Source of the DNA: Brachypodium distachyon
Taxonomy: Eukaryota > Streptophyta > Magnoliopsida > Poales > Poaceae
DNA length: 64,000 nt
Direction of reading: 5' to 3'
Assembly (NCBI RefSeq): GCF_000005505.3
Contig: NC_016133.3
Coordinates: 14,942,001 to 15,006,000 of the forward strand
Made by a program: the position numbers and the translations under genes
The notes under the pieces: generated by a model
What the model was told of the DNA's origin: nothing
Databases searched by the model: none
The model's input: only the letters and a program-made list of their open reading frames with translations
Part shown: piece after piece, positions 21,949 to 34,102 of the stretch
How positions within the stretch are numbered: the first letter of the stretch is position 1
How the letters are laid out: every line of letters starts with the position of its first letter

Positions 21949-23046
21949 TCAGTGGCCACGGTTGCGGAGGCGGCAGTGAACCTTGTGCATGGCTGGCCTC
22001 TCCTCTGGCTTCTCGGTGGTGCAATCCACGCCGAGCCTGAACATGGTGGCCATCTCCTTGAGGTATTGCACTCGATCTGGGATGGCCATGTCGACTACGT
22101 CCCTGAAATCTCCAGTGTTCTCCATCAGGTGGTTGCAATGTTTCCCTGCCCAGGTTGCCAAGTGGCCATCCGCAACCGCTGCGTTGGCCACCCGACCGGT
22201 GACGAGCTCCAACAGCAACATACCAAGGCTGTACACGTCAACCTTGGTGGTGGTCACCATGGTTGCATATTCTGCAGCAATTAAATTGATAGGTCCATAA
22301 ATATATGCAGTGAAAAATACTGTGTTGAGTTTTGTAGATAAACTAATCTCACCTGGAGCAGTGTAGCCAAACATGTTGCCAGTAGTGAGCTCCCATATCG
22401 GCACCGGTTGGTCAGGTCCGGCCAGGTTGACCTGTGCAAAATCGAAGCCTGCAATTTTCGGCTTGAGGCCAGTGTCAATCAGGATGTTTGCAGAGTTGAT
22501 GTTGTGGTGCACGATGGGGCTCTTGCGTCTGTGGTGCAGGTAGCAGAGCCCTCCTGCAACGGCGACGGCGATGGCCCGCCTCGTTGGCCAGTCCAACACC
22601 CTCTCTGCAGGATCATGATGCAGCCACTGGTGGAGGCTGCCATTCTCCTTGTGGTCATAGACGATCAGGATAAAGTTGTCCCTGCGAATCCAATCTGCAA
22701 GGCTGATGATGTTGCCGTGGCCAATCCGGCCCAGCAAGTTCACCTCGGACTGACGTCGGCTGTCAAGGCTAGCATCCACTGGTCCACTCTTGTTCTGCAA
22801 CTTCTTCACGACCACCGGCATCGATGTGTCCTGCGGGGGAACTCGGTACAATACCGAACTCCAGGTGCCACCATCAACAATGTTGCTCATGGCATTGTCG
22901 TCACCAAGGTTATTAATCATATATTGCTCGTCGTAACACAAAGCATGACAATTGCTTCTCTTGTGGAGCCAGGAGCATCCACAGGGCGAGAAACTCCATG
23001 GACTCATCGTCAGCACCTGCACCACTACACTGGTAATAACAACGAC
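21949..23046 (-). CDS. K3, intact pseudokinase with in-frame intron
   Basis: Exons 23046-22353 and 22271-21949 on the minus strand. From the ATG at 23007 the spliced product is 325 residues. The intron (22352-22272) is exactly 81 bp with no in-frame stop, so unspliced RNA would still encode one longer protein with 27 extra residues at the APE position. Motifs: PVVVKKL lysine, SEVNLLGRIGHGNIISL, ENGSLHQWLH, IVHHNINSANILID (HHN), KIAGFDFAQV (GFD), MFGYTAPE, KVDVYSLGMLLLELVTGR, EKPEERPAMHKV. An acceptor-like TTGCAG lies immediately before 23046. The open frame extending to 23202 looks like read-through of that intron. Confidence 0.85.
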   Translation of the reverse strand, partial: VVVITSVVVQVLTMSPWSFSPCGCSWLHKRSNCHALCYDEQYMINNLGDDNAMSNIVDGGTWSSVLYRVPPQDTSMPVVVKKLQNKSGPVDASLDSRRQSEVNLLGRIGHGNIISLADWIRRDNFILIVYDHKENGSLHQWLHHDPAERVLDWPTRRAIAVAVAGGLCYLHHRRKSPIVHHNINSANILIDTGLKPKIAGFDFAQVNLAGPDQPVPIWELTTGNMFGYTAPGEISLSTKLNTVFFTAYIYGPINLIAAEYATMVTTTKVDVYSLGMLLLELVTGRVANAAVADGHLATWAGKHCNHLMENTGDFRDVVDMAIPDRVQYLKEMATMFRLGVDCTTEKPEERPAMHKVHCRLRNRGH

Positions 23047-24420
23047 CTGCAATATGAAGAGGTTCGTGTCAATGAGCAATGACTTGCATACATAACAGAA
23101 TTCAATTCGTTTTGAGCCAAAATGTACAAATAGTAAGAAAAAATGTAGATAAGACTCTCGCGACCATGATGCACATAACCACAACCATTGCTCAATATCC
23201 AAAGGAGTTAATTAGCAGAGCTAATCTCAATCCAATAGCATTTAGAGGACCAAAATAAGCAATCAGCATCACAAGTCTTAATTAGTTAATAGAAAATTAC
23301 TAGAACTAGCAGAGACCATTGCATCCGCACACAGCTACCCAAATATCTCCTAACTGAGCAAATACACAGGCACATCTCTGAACTGTGAAATTCACTAAAG
23401 CTCCTATTGCTCATAGCATAAAGCTGATATGATGACTGCGTTGTAATGAATGCGTTATTTGCCTACTTATCTGAATAAAGTGCAAAGAGTGGGCAGCAGA
23501 AACTGAACTTTACTACTTTGAGATTAGAGAGCAGGTAATTGTAGATTTCTTCAAATAAATAGATATACTCCTGTAGCAAATATTCAGGCCCAGGAAAAAA
23601 GGTTTAGAACCCCTGAAACCAGACTTCAGATTATGCACAACCTGAGCCATTTAAGTTAAGCAAATCAATGAGACATGATAACTAAATGTTTCTTGTTGAA
23701 GTTTGATCACCCAAGAAGTCAATTTAATCGTGCTACGGAGTTACTTGTACCCAGAATTGAAGTTAACACCACAAGTATGCCTGTTTGAGCTTTGAGCATG
23801 TCACTAGTAAGGTAGTACCACCATTAGTCGACCAAAAACCACATATGCACAAGGGAATCACAACCGTTAATGTACCAAAAATAATGTTCAGCAGGGAGTT
23901 GAAACATAATCAGGTTTCAGTCTTCCTTAATCAGGAACCATTAAATTAACCCCATCGTAGAATTAGTTGTTACGGGACATCAAACTAGTATTTTAACTGA
24001 ATTCGCTCATGCCGTTAGATTAACTACCAGGACCTTTAGAACTAATTAATCATGCCTGGGAATTGGTAATTCCAAGATTCCTAGGACTATAGTTACAACT
24101 GATACAGAACATTGTCATGCACCGAGAATTTAGCACTTAACACCAAGGTCCGTAGAAGTAGAGCATACTAGTTTAGTTAGAACTAGAACTCAAAATGAAA
24201 TTAGAAGACTGCTGTCAAAACTCAAACCAATCAACCAGAATATGTGAATGAATAAAGTCTGAAGGGATTTAATACAACCAAGACAAAATATGGGTACATT
24301 GTCAACAACTTGGGTAATTTTTTTTATCTCGTCCAACGCAATGTAGGCGTGCCTCTGCTATTGATACAGTATTTGTGTGGATGGATTTAGAAATTAGAAG
24401 AAAAAAAGATAGGAATCGAC
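23047..24420 (-). other. Presumed 5' intron of K3
   Basis: AT-rich, with blocks shared with the K1 and K4 introns (for example 23.21-23.9 kb against 28.5-29.4 kb). Non-coding. Ends at the GTCGATTCC donor-like site at 24420. Confidence 0.5.
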
Positions 24421-25440
24421 CTGAAGCTTGAGGCCGGATCTCAGGAATTAGAAGAAGAAAAAATCGAACGCTGGCCGAGCAAGCGTGACCGTTGATGGTG
24501 CCGCCACCGAATGGAGAAGGACGGGGGTGAGATGGCCGCCGCCATGGTGGGTCCATGGGTGGAGACATGACCGCCGAGGCAGCGCCAGGAGCTTGGAGCG
24601 AGGGGCAAGACATGGAGGTCAGGGACACGAGCCCTCTGCCAGATCCGGGCCGAGCTAGCAACCTAAGCAAGGGCAGCGCGGGTGCCGGCGCTCGGCGGTC
24701 GATTATTTTGACGGGAAGTGCCGAGGCGAGAGAGAATGGAGACAGCAGCAGCAGGGGTTAAGGAAATGAAAAAAAAAATCCTATAAGATCAGGTCTAATA
24801 CTTGAGCAAGTTAGACCCGTCCCAGAAGATGACACGTATGCTGCACGAACTTGGAGCCTTTCTTCCCCACGCGCCCGAACGCAGACTTCAAACGCACGAC
24901 GGCACAAGCTTAGCTAGCTTTGGGTTGGGGGCGCCCACCGCCACCGCCAAAGCGCAAGCGCGCCGCCTCTCTACTCCGTGAACTGCGCGCGCCCCAGCGT
25001 GGTGCTCCAGCTTCTCCTACGAGGATCTCGCGGCGCCGCCAAAGCCCGTAGACAGCACGTCACCCAGAATGGCACGGCGCCGCCGCCGGCGATCCACTGG
25101 CATTAAGGGCCAAGAGGAAGAGGTCCCGTCCGTTCGAGAAACTAGCGGCGCGACGTCGAGGAGACTTGCGCCGCCATCCGTTCGCGCGCTGGCCACGGCC
25201 TCGATCTTGCGCACCTCCTGCAGTTGGGCCGCCGAGATGAACCCGCCAGCGCGGCGAGTTCAAGTTGCATTTGACGCCGCGCGCGCGTTCTACCCGGCGC
25301 GCGAACCAACCACCAAACACCAGACCGAATCGAAAACCCAAAACCCCGAAAACTAGTCTGGATCGGAGGAGGATCGCGAGGTTTACCCGGTATATCTAAA
25401 AGCTGCCGCTCGTCGGTCCCAGAGTTGATGCTGCCCCAAC
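24421..25440 (-). promoter_or_regulatory. K3 leader and promoter-like modules
   Basis: Minus strand. The second leader (about 24720-24421) contains TTCGGTGGCGGCACCATCAA and ends AAGCTTCAG|GTCGATTCC. Upstream is the GC-rich dispersed module (25360-25030), and then a segment with GGCAGCTTTTAGATATACCGG|GTAAAC whose donor-like GT is at 25385-25386. The order equals that of K4 (31.26-30.0 kb). No protein is recognised. Confidence 0.45.
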
Positions 25441-25724
25441 GCGCGCCCTTACGTGTTTGCTCACAACCCTCAACTTCTCGCCGTGGTTAGTTTGCTCCAC
25501 TCCCCAAAGCAAAACAACGGCATATAAAGCACCATTTTTTCACTAGTTTATGCATCATGGCATATGGTGCGTGCCCTCCGCGATCGGACATCGGCGCGAT
25601 CAGCCCGTCTCTCCCATCGAGACTAGCAGAACCCATTCTATAATGCTTAAAAAATAAATAAAGGAAGAGGGCGCGCGATCTGGACGGGGGTGAGTGGATG
25701 CAGAGCTGCAAAATTATGACCTTG

Positions 25725-25837
25725 AGGGTACCTTTGATCTTTTTTAGTTCAACCAAATGAACTAAAATTTCAAAATGACACAACATTTTAAAGATCAAGT
25801 TCATTTATTTGAACTAAGCAGGATTAAAGAGTACCCT
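25725..25837. mobile_element. Small palindromic MITE
   Basis: About 113 bp with terminal inverted repeats of about 38 bp: left AGGGTACCTTTGATC, right (reverse complement) AGGGTACTCTTTAATC, both continuing into TTAGTTCAA.AAATGAACT. Non-coding. Superfamily not fixed because no clear target duplication is seen. Confidence 0.65.
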
Positions 25838-25910
25838 GAGACTCACCGTGCAGCTCTGTGGATGGCAAGAAAAGAGAGAATGTTAGCCGACGCCGGACGT
25901 CGAGCTGGAG

Positions 25911-26105
25911 ACCCACGGCTCGCCCTCACGTTCGTCCAAGTGTGACCGGGCCCACCCGTGCAGTAGGACACCCTTCCACGGCTAATGAGGCCTACGCAGT
26001 TCACGGCTAGTGACCCACGGCTCCCTCACGTTCGTCCAAGTGTGACCGGGCCCACCCGTGCAGTAGGACACCCTTCCACGGCTAGTGAGGCCTACGCGGT
26101 TCAAC
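25911..26105. repeat. Tandem duplication, about 100-bp unit
   Basis: Two near-identical copies in direct orientation, each with GTTCGTCCAAGTGTGACC and AGTAGGACACCCTTCCACGG; matching points are about 99-100 bases apart. GC-rich, no gene. Confidence 0.85.
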
Positions 26106-26109
26106 AGTC

Positions 26110-27139
26110 GAATAACACCAGGCTTCTTCCCGCGATGACGGATATTATGTGGAGCACGAGGTGGGTCCCACCCTGGCCAAGAGCATTGGATTCCACGGAC
26201 TACTCCCTTCCATGTGGGCCCAGCCTAACCTCGCCTCGGTCCTTGTGCGCACCTTTTGCCTTGGTCAAATTTAGCTTGCCTGTGGGTGAGTTTTGACGGG
26301 GACGACGTCACCCAGCGGTGCCACGACGCCGGCCGGAGGCGGGGGCGCTCTCAAACCAGACGTCGGCAATTCATGCACAAATAGTGGATAAACCAACCAT
26401 TCAAATTATCTAACGGAGCAGCCTTTCCCATTTGTTACAAGATTTGTCTCACTAATTATGAAGAGAGTTATGTACCAGACCTCTTTTAATTTCTAGTCAA
26501 TTTTTTATTTCATAGGACACATCTCAGCACATTCGCTCAAAATGATTCCAGTTTTTAATTGTAGCTGAATGCTAAAAATGGTTGTTACTCGCAACAAAAG
26601 CGCATTTGTTTACTTTGAGCACTATCTGATATTAATTGGTTTACTTGAATCGATGGTATCTTTTCCTGCGGTTTCTGGTTGTGCTAACAGAAATGGCTGG
26701 AAGAAAAAGAATACTGTCCATTTTCTTGGCTCCTTGCTGTTCTAGTTGTACTCCTTTTCTAGTCCATGTGGAAAAATTTGTTCATGACCTAGTTAGTTGT
26801 TTGTGCTACCTGATAATCCATGTGTATGGTCCGAAAAAACTCGATCATATTCTGATACGGTTCATCGCAATGTCAATTTCAGTGACATTTTTTGTGTGTG
26901 TGGTGTCTACTGAGATAAAGTTTAGAATTTTGCAAACTTTCTATGAAATACTTGAGTCAAATCTTGGAAAACCTTCAGAAACAAGACAATACATTTTCAA
27001 AACCAAAGCAAAACATATTTGAAATGTACGTGAGGCTTCCACAAAACAAGTTATGTTTGGTGCTGCCCACTTTCACCACTGAATCACAAGCAATTATAGT
27101 CAGCCTCTGGGTTGATGATACATAACAGGCGAGATTGAA
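26110..27139 (-). other. Intergenic DNA and 3' flank of K4
   Basis: AT-rich from about 26.4 kb. From about 26.64 kb it is the K4 3' flank on the minus strand and matches flanks of K1, K3 and K5. No gene seen. Confidence 0.45.
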
Positions 27140-28269
27140 TCAGCGGCCACGGTTGCGGAGGCGGTAGAGAACCTCGTGCATGGATGGCCTCTCCTGCGGC
27201 TCCTTGACGGTGCAATCCACACCCAGCTTGAACACGGCAGCCATCTCCTTGAGGTATCGTGCTCGATCTGGGATGGCCATGTCGACGATGCCGCTGAAAT
27301 CTCCAGCGTTTTCCATCAGGCCGTTGCAATGCCTCCCTGCCCAGGCTGCCAGGTGGCCATCCACAATGGCTTTGTTGGCCACCCGCCCAGTGACGAGCTC
27401 CGGCAGCACCACACCGAAGCTGTACACGTCGACCTTGGCGGTCACCATAGTCGCATATTCTGCAGCAATAAAATTGATCCATGTAAAAATACATTGTTCA
27501 GTTTTGTAATTAGGCGCACGGGCAATTAAGTATGTTGTAGATGAAACCTAACTTGGAGCTGTGTAGCCAAACATGTTGAGAGCAGTGGGCTCGTGGATTG
27601 GCACCGGCTGGTCATGTCCGGCAAGGCTGACCTGTGCGAGATCGAAGCATGCGACCTTGGCCTTGAGGTCAGTGTCAAGCAATATGCTGGCAGAGTTGAC
27701 GTTGTGGTGCACGATGGGGTTGTTGCGTCCATGGTGCAGGTAGTAGAGCCCTTCAGCGGAACCAATGGCGATGCCCCGCCTCGTCGGCCAGTCCAGAATC
27801 CTCCCCTGTGCACCCAGCTGGGGGGATCAGCAGGGTTGTGCAGCCACTGGTAGAGGCTGCCGTTCTCCTTGTGGTTGTAGACGAGCACAATGAAGTTGCT
27901 TTCCCTAAAGCAATCTTCAAGACTGATGATGTTGTTGTGATGAATGCTTCCCAGCAAGTTTACCTCGGACTGGCATTGGTTAGTGAGACCGGCATACTCT
28001 GCATTTCCACCCTCGTTCTGCAGCTTCTTCACGACCACCGCCCTGGATTGATTCGGCAGCTGAACTCGGTAAAGTACTGATGTCCAGGTACCACCATTGA
28101 TGATGCTCATGGCATTGGCATCCCCAAGGTTGTTAAGTACATCTTGCTCATTATAGATCAGAGGGTGACGATTGCTTCTCTCGCTGTACCCGAAGCATCT
28201 GCGGATCGAGACTTTCCATCCTGGATTCATCTTCAGCACCTGCACCTCCACATTGCTAATAGCAATGCC
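27140..28269 (-). pseudogene. K4, frameshifted pseudokinase copy
   Basis: Exons 28269-27553 and 27459-27140 on the minus strand. The N-lobe is intact (ATG 28230; EQDVLNNLGDAN, AVVVKKL, SEVNLLGSIHHNNIISL, ENGSLYQWLH), but a one-base shift near 27800-27815 moves the frame just before ILDWPTRR. In the other frame the C-lobe continues with IVHHNVNSASILLD and KVACFDLAQV, so the DFG site is CFD here. A second lesion sits at the exon edge: CCAA|GTTAGG instead of CCAG|GTRAG, which would weaken the donor and, if spliced there, change the APE glutamate codon to lysine. Exon 2 is intact (KVDVYSFGVVLPELVTGR, ERPSMHEVLYRLRNRGR). A truncated N-lobe product is possible. Confidence 0.8.
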
Positions 28270-30009
28270 CTGCAACATGAAAAGGTTCGTGTCAATGTGC
28301 AGTGACTTGCATAACAGAATTGGATTAGTTTTGAGCCAAAGTATTTCAGTACAAATAATCAGAAAATATAGATAAAAGAAAAGAGGATCTCTCCCGGTCA
28401 TGGATGCACACAACTACAGCCAGAGCTCAATTACCCTGGATAGCTAGGTACAGGAGCACCATATGATGAGTTTACATGCACATGACTTGTAACTAGCTAT
28501 CCAGAGGAGTTAATTAGCAGAGCTAATCTCAGTCCAACAGTATTTAGCATTTAGGGGACCAAAATAAGCAATCAGCATCACAAGCCTGAAGTACTTAATA
28601 GAACTAGCAGAGACCATTGCATTAGCATACAGATACTCATATATCTCCAGAATTATGCAAAGCATGGTAAAGCACATAGCAAAACCACCAAAATAATAAG
28701 AACAAGTGCATTATGAACTCCCGTTCCTTTTTTTCGCAAAGCTGAGCATAATTATTTATGTAGCAGAACCAATTGTTTACTAGAACCAAACAATAGCTAG
28801 CCTAACATCCTGAAATATATATAAGAAATGCATAGTGTATTACTGGAGGAAATTATTCCACTATAGCACACTACCGTCTGTACATGTTGTTGGTTTCCAA
28901 CTGAACAAACACGAAAGCACATCGCTGAGCCGAGAAATACACTTAAGCTCCTATTCCTGATAGCATAAAGCTGCTGATATGATGGTTGCTCTGTGAACAA
29001 AATGCCTTATTTGCCTACTTATTTGAATAAAGCGCGGACTTTAGTACTTTGAGACCAGAGAGCAGGTAATTACAGATTTCTTTGCTAGACATAGATATAC
29101 TCTGTAGCCAGGAAGAAACCCCTGAAACCAGCCCTCAGGTTATGTAACTTGGCCACTTTAGTCAAGCAAATCAATGAGGCATGATAACTAAATGTTTCAT
29201 GTCGAAGTTCGGTCACTCAAGAAGTGCCCAATTTAATCATGCTTCAGGATTACTTATCCCCGTAATTTCAGTTAACGCTGCAAGCATACTTGTGTCAGCT
29301 TTGAGCACGTAACTAGTCGACCAAGAACCACCTATCCACATGGCAATCACAACCATTAATGTACCTAAATTAGTGTCACCAGGGAGTAGAAACTTACTCA
29401 GATTTTGGTCTGTTCTTAAGCAGGAAGCCATTAAGTTAAACCCATCATAGAATTATTTCCTTAAAGTAACACTCGCGTCATCTTGGCATTCTTCTAATAC
29501 AAAACGACACACTCTTAGCCTCTTAGGTGTGTGTTCGAGAGAAAAAAAATCCAGTATTTTGAACAGAATTTACTCATGCTATTAGATACGTAACAACCAG
29601 GAACTTTAGAACTAACTAATATTGCCTGGGAATTGCTAGTTCCAAGATTCTAACTAGGACTATAGGTACAACTGTACAGAACATAGGCATGCACCATGTA
29701 TTTACTACTACCTCCGAAGTGTCGCAGTTTTGAACTAGGTGTGTAGAAGTAGATTATAATAGTTAAGTTAGAACTAAACTCAAAATCAAATTAGAATATT
29801 GTCAAACCCAATCATCCAGAATATGTTAATGAATAAACTGTGAAGATAAAATATGGCTACATTGTCAAGCACTTGGGTTAAAAAAAAATCTCTGGTGCAA
29901 TACAAGCTTCTCAATGTAGGTGTGGCTAATCAAAGACTCTGCTATCGACGCACTAATTGTGTGGATGGAATTGGAAACAAGCAAAAAAAAACAAAGTTTA
30001 GGAATCGAC
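28270..30009 (-). other. Presumed 5' intron of K4
   Basis: AT-rich non-coding DNA paralogous to the K1 and K3 introns, ending at the GTCGATTCC donor-like site at 30009. No gene. Confidence 0.5.
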
Positions 30010-31260
30010 CTGAAGGTTTGTGGCTGGGTTCCTCTCAGGGGTCAGGAATATTTTTTTAAAGAAAAAATCGAGCGTAGGTCGAGCAAGCAAGACCGTTGAT
30101 GGTGTGCCTCCGCCGAATGGATCGATAAGGACGGTGGCGAGATCGTCGCCGCCGTGGTGGTGGGTGGAGACATGACCGGCGGGGCAGCAGGACGAGCTGG
30201 GAGGCAGGAAAAAACATGGAGATCCGGGCCGAGCTGGCAACGAAAGCAAAGGGCAGCGTCGCCGCCGCTGGATCCGGTGGGGGACGCGGCGAAGAGGGGG
30301 CACGGCTGTATTGGGCTAGAGAGGAAAGCGAGGGTCGATTATATTCTGACGGGAAGAAGGAACACGGGAAGGCAGAGAGTGAGATGGGGAGAGCGGAGGA
30401 GGGGGTTAAACCGCTAGACCCAAGGAAAGGTGAAGGAAGTGCTCCTACTAATAATAAGTGAATTATTTTAATCGAATGTGGGTCCTACTCTACTGACGCT
30501 GGGCCGGTCGGCCAATGGGAGTGCCGTCTACCAAAACCAAAGAAAAACAAAAACAGAGGCCCGTACGTCGACCGTCGTCGTAGGCGGTGCCTAAACCAGA
30601 GAAGACGCCGGCAGTGGCGAGGCGATCCACCGGGAAATCAATGGCAAGGGGAAGAAGGAAGAGGTCCCTTAAAATAACAGATGGTCTGCCGGATCCAATG
30701 GTGGTACCAATTCCTCGAGAAAGTAGCAGGCTAGCAGCAGGAACGAGTAGGGGAGTCGGGGATCGATATGCATGCAAATCGCATCAGGCACACGCATGAC
30801 CTTGCCGGAGTTGACGCCATGATCCGTCGGCGGCGCGCTGTGGTCCGGCTCCGGGCTCCGAGAGCTCTGGCTTGCTTATATCTGCGCGTCTGGGCCGCCG
30901 AGATGAACCCGGGTCGCGCGCCGCCCAAGTGCAACGCCTACACGTGCTCCTTCCGCGACTCGGCGGCCGCGAGGCGCGCACGCATGGAACTCCCCCGCGA
31001 AGGCTCGAACGCCTTCTCTCTCCTTCTACTCGCCGCCGTACGTCCTGCTGCAGCTCGACGGGCCAGAGCCGGTCGCCTTCCACGTCCTACACCTACCTTG
31101 AACGCCTCTGCCGCGCGTCCAGCGACAGGCCGCGGCGAGGTCAAGGAAACCACCACCAAACACCAGAGAGAATCGGAAACACCAAAACGTAGTACTGTAG
31201 AATCTCTGGAGGAGGGTCGAGCGAGGTTACCTTAGTGGTATACCTTAGTGGTATAAGCTT
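30010..31260 (-). promoter_or_regulatory. K4 leader and promoter-like modules
   Basis: Minus strand. The second leader lies at about 30420-30010. The dispersed GC-rich module (31200-30480) shares the GGTCCTACT, GGCGATCCACCGGG and GAGGTCCC segments with the copies near 1.0, 25.1 and 32.2 kb. The first-exon-like end at 31231 reads CACTAAG|GTAACC. The stretch 31240-31262 contains a short direct repeat of GGTATACCTTAGT-like text at this junction. No protein supported. Confidence 0.45.
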
Positions 31261-32154
31261 CCCGGAATCAAAACCCATGATTGAATAATGCTCGTATTTA
31301 TACTCTTAAAAGAACAAGATGCATGTCTTGTACCCAAAAAAGAAGCATGCGATCTACGAGGAGGAGGGAGCCCTGCCTTCACCATCCGTCTACCGCTCCA
31401 CGGGCAGCCTCCGCGGTTCAACGATTGAATAAACTATATTTATGTTATGAGCATTTTACTCCCCGCTCGCCCTGAACATTGCGGACGTGCGGGATGACGT
31501 GGACGCCACAACGCTGGCATCTGGGTCCCCTTTGGCTTTGGCAGTCGAGGGTTTTTCTTGGGGCAAAGGGGGAAATAATCCTAGGAGACCGGTCTCTCGG
31601 TGCATGCTATGCCACATGTCACAAGATGGATGTGTTCTGGATCTTTTTTTTATTTCTTGTTCATATTTCTTAATATGACGAATCTAGAGACAAAGTCGTG
31701 CGATTGCATTAACTCAAAATTATCCTTTTACTTATTTATTTGTTCTGCAAATATCGACACACATCAGGGTGTTTTAATTTTTGTGTGGGTTCCCCCCTAC
31801 ATCCTACGTGGGTCCGTCACTGCTAATCCTGAAAGAGTTGACATCGTCAACCCCTCTGATCCATGGTAAATGTTGCTGATTTAGTATCATCAACCAAAGT
31901 GGCACGGCTGTATTGGACGAGACGAGAGAGCAAAGCGACGGTAATACTCGTTAGATCGCTCGATCCTAAAGCCTTTTGCTCTCCCCACTAATCCACCTCG
32001 TACGACAGGTCCAGCACTGGGTCTCGCTCGGCATGGATCGAACAGGACTATTTTACGTCCATCTACAGAGTTCTAAACAAAAGCTCGCCAGGGAGTATTT
32101 TACACTGCATCTACAGAGTTGTAGCAAAAAAAGAATTATTATTGTAAGAGACTC
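31261..32154. other. Intergenic; no gene recognised
   Basis: Mixed composition. A stretch at 31900-31950 (CACGGCTGTATTGG and the bases after it) matches 30300-30345, so a piece of the K4 leader is duplicated here. No gene seen. Confidence 0.4.
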
Positions 32155-32362
32155 GCATGTGGGTCCTACTGCGCTGACGGTGGGCCATGGGATAGGACAA
32201 GAACACCTCCCAGCGCCCAAACCAGAGTCGAAGGCGGTGCCGAGACCAAACCAAGACGCCAGCGGCGCGGCGGACAGGCGATCCACTGGGCAGTGGAAAG
32301 GGCAAGAGGTCCCAACTCCCAAGAGACTCTCTAATCCAACCGTGGCATCAAATTGGACAGAG
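32155..32362. repeat. Dispersed leader module, partial copy
   Basis: Contains GGGTCCTACTGCGCTGACGG, GGCGATCCACTGGGCAG and GGCAAGAGGTCCC, in the same order as the copies near 0.9 and 30.5 kb. It stops where the CACTA-type element begins. Confidence 0.6.
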
Positions 32363-32375
32363 TAGCAGAATACAT

Positions 32376-33775
32376 CACTACACCACGTATGTGATTCGGA
32401 GGCATTTTGAAAAGCCTCAAAAAGAGGGCAAAATGCCTTCAAAAGTGTTTGGAGGCTTTATAAAAAATGACAAGGAAGTTGGGGAAGGAAAATGTCATTG
32501 AAGGCATTTCTAAAAATTGACTTCGAAAGTAGTTTTGGAGGCTTTTTGTAAAATGCCTTCAACGGTCATTCAAGGCAAACTGAAAATTGCCTTCAATAGT
32601 CTTTCAAGTCAAACTGAATAATTAACTTCAATAGTGAATGGAGTCATTGACATAAAAACCTTCAATATACCTTGTATGACAAGAACAGGGTTTTTAGTTC
32701 ATTGTACTGTTGTTCCATCCTATAACTTTGGGCCATCATTGAAGTTTGATTTGTTGCTAACTTATCCACCATAAGCTTAAGCTCCTTATTCTCTTGCGTT
32801 GTTTCTTCAAGTTTAGCCAAAGCTTCGGCAAGGCGCTGAGAAGCCCCTCCACCTGCAAGTAGTCCAAGGCCATACCTTCCTTTTTTAGCTTGTGGGAACA
32901 CTGTTGAGTACAGATCAGTATCATGTGCTTCCTCTCCAATAAGAGATGGATCTGCTTCAGGTGCTTTTTTAATCTCACCCTAAAAAGCAAGAACAAACAA
33001 TAATAAGAGATGGTTCTGGTTCAAGTGCCTCAAGTGCTCTTCATTATCAAGTCATATCCATTACCAAAACAAACCTAGTCGCATAAATTAAAATACCTAC
33101 AATTTAGCACCACTATACATATCAACCGGAGTTCCATCTTTTTTTGTATGTGTAATGCTATACAACTCAGCGCGCCCAACTTTTCTGCCCTCTTTGAGCA
33201 CCTAGAATAATATGAATTGATGTTAACCATTCAAATCAGCATTGCTCCTAGAACAAGAATTGAGCTATTGCATTAAATTAATACCTTTTGGTCAAGGACA
33301 TCAGCAAAACTTCGTGATCCTGTTGTGTGCTTCCCATTTTCCTGTGTAGCTCGGTTTGCTTTCAGTTGCTCAGATTTAGCCTACATAGTACAGAAACAAA
33401 AGTGGTGAATATTAATAATGTGCATTCACCTTTATGTTGGTATGGAACAGATGAGTAGCTAGGTACCTTAGCATTATCAGTTTTCCAATACCTGACCAAT
33501 GTCTCCCATTGATCGGGGGGATTCTATGTTCACAACCATTGGAATATTAATAATGTGCATTCTCCCAGTATGGCAACTGAAAGAAGCAGCTTCTCTTCTT
33601 GAATGTACGTGAGATGATGCTGTCCACATCATCCTCTTCCTCCTCGGCACCCCGACGCCGCTTCTTATTCTTCTTCTCCTTTTGCAATTTCCCATAGGTG
33701 GTCTTTATGTGCTTTGTCAAATTGGAAATGTCATAGCCAGAAACTTGAATAGGAGCCTCACGAAACTTTATTGGG
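32376..33775 (-). mobile_element. CACTA-type (En/Spm) element fragment
   Basis: Starts CACTACACCACGTATGTGA and is followed by short subterminal repeats (AAAATGCCTTCAA, GGAGGCTTT, CAAGGCAAACTGAA in both directions), as in CACTA ends. The minus strand encodes exon pieces of a TNP1/Transposase_24-like protein: about 33390-33100 (GSRSFADVL, EGRKVGRAELYS) and 32996-32662 (AEALAKLEETTQENKEL, a coiled coil). An upstream piece at 33770-33550 has a basic-acidic stretch (KKRRRGAEEEEDDVDS). No matching right terminal repeat is seen before the K6 homology begins, so the far end seems lost. Confidence 0.65.
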
Positions 33776-34102
33776 TCTAGGAAAATCTGTCTGAAACAAG
33801 ATAGCATATCGTCGAAACCAAGGCGAGACAAATTTGGAACATAGATGAGATATCATCAAAATAACTTATTAAGCTATCTGCTCTCACCACCGAGTCACCA
33901 GCAGTAATAGACGGCCACAGAGTTGATACATAGCAGGTGAGACACCGAATCAACGGCCACGTTTGCGAAGGTAGCAAAGAACCTCGGACATGGCTGGCCT
34001 CTCCTGCGGGTCCTTGATGATGCAAGCCACACCCAGCCTGAACATGGCTGCCATCTCATTGAGATATCGTGCTCGATCTGGGATGGCTTTGTCGACAATA
34101 TG
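33776..34102 (-). pseudogene. K6, 3' fragment of a kinase copy
   Basis: Minus strand. About 34100-33950 encodes only the end of the C-lobe (AIPDRARYLNEMAAMFRLGV, DPQERPAMSEVLCYLRKRGR, then the stop), followed by the family's 3' flank to 33776. The coding part breaks off at 34101-34116, where TGGGACGGAGGGAGTA, a Stowaway terminus, begins. No N-lobe or catalytic region is present nearby. It is a non-functional remnant. Confidence 0.8.

Noticed and set aside
23047..23202. N-terminal extension of K3 (reading frame open to 23202)
   Set aside because: It crosses a TTGCAG acceptor-like site at which the other copies also lose similarity, and the extension is not conserved between copies in protein terms.
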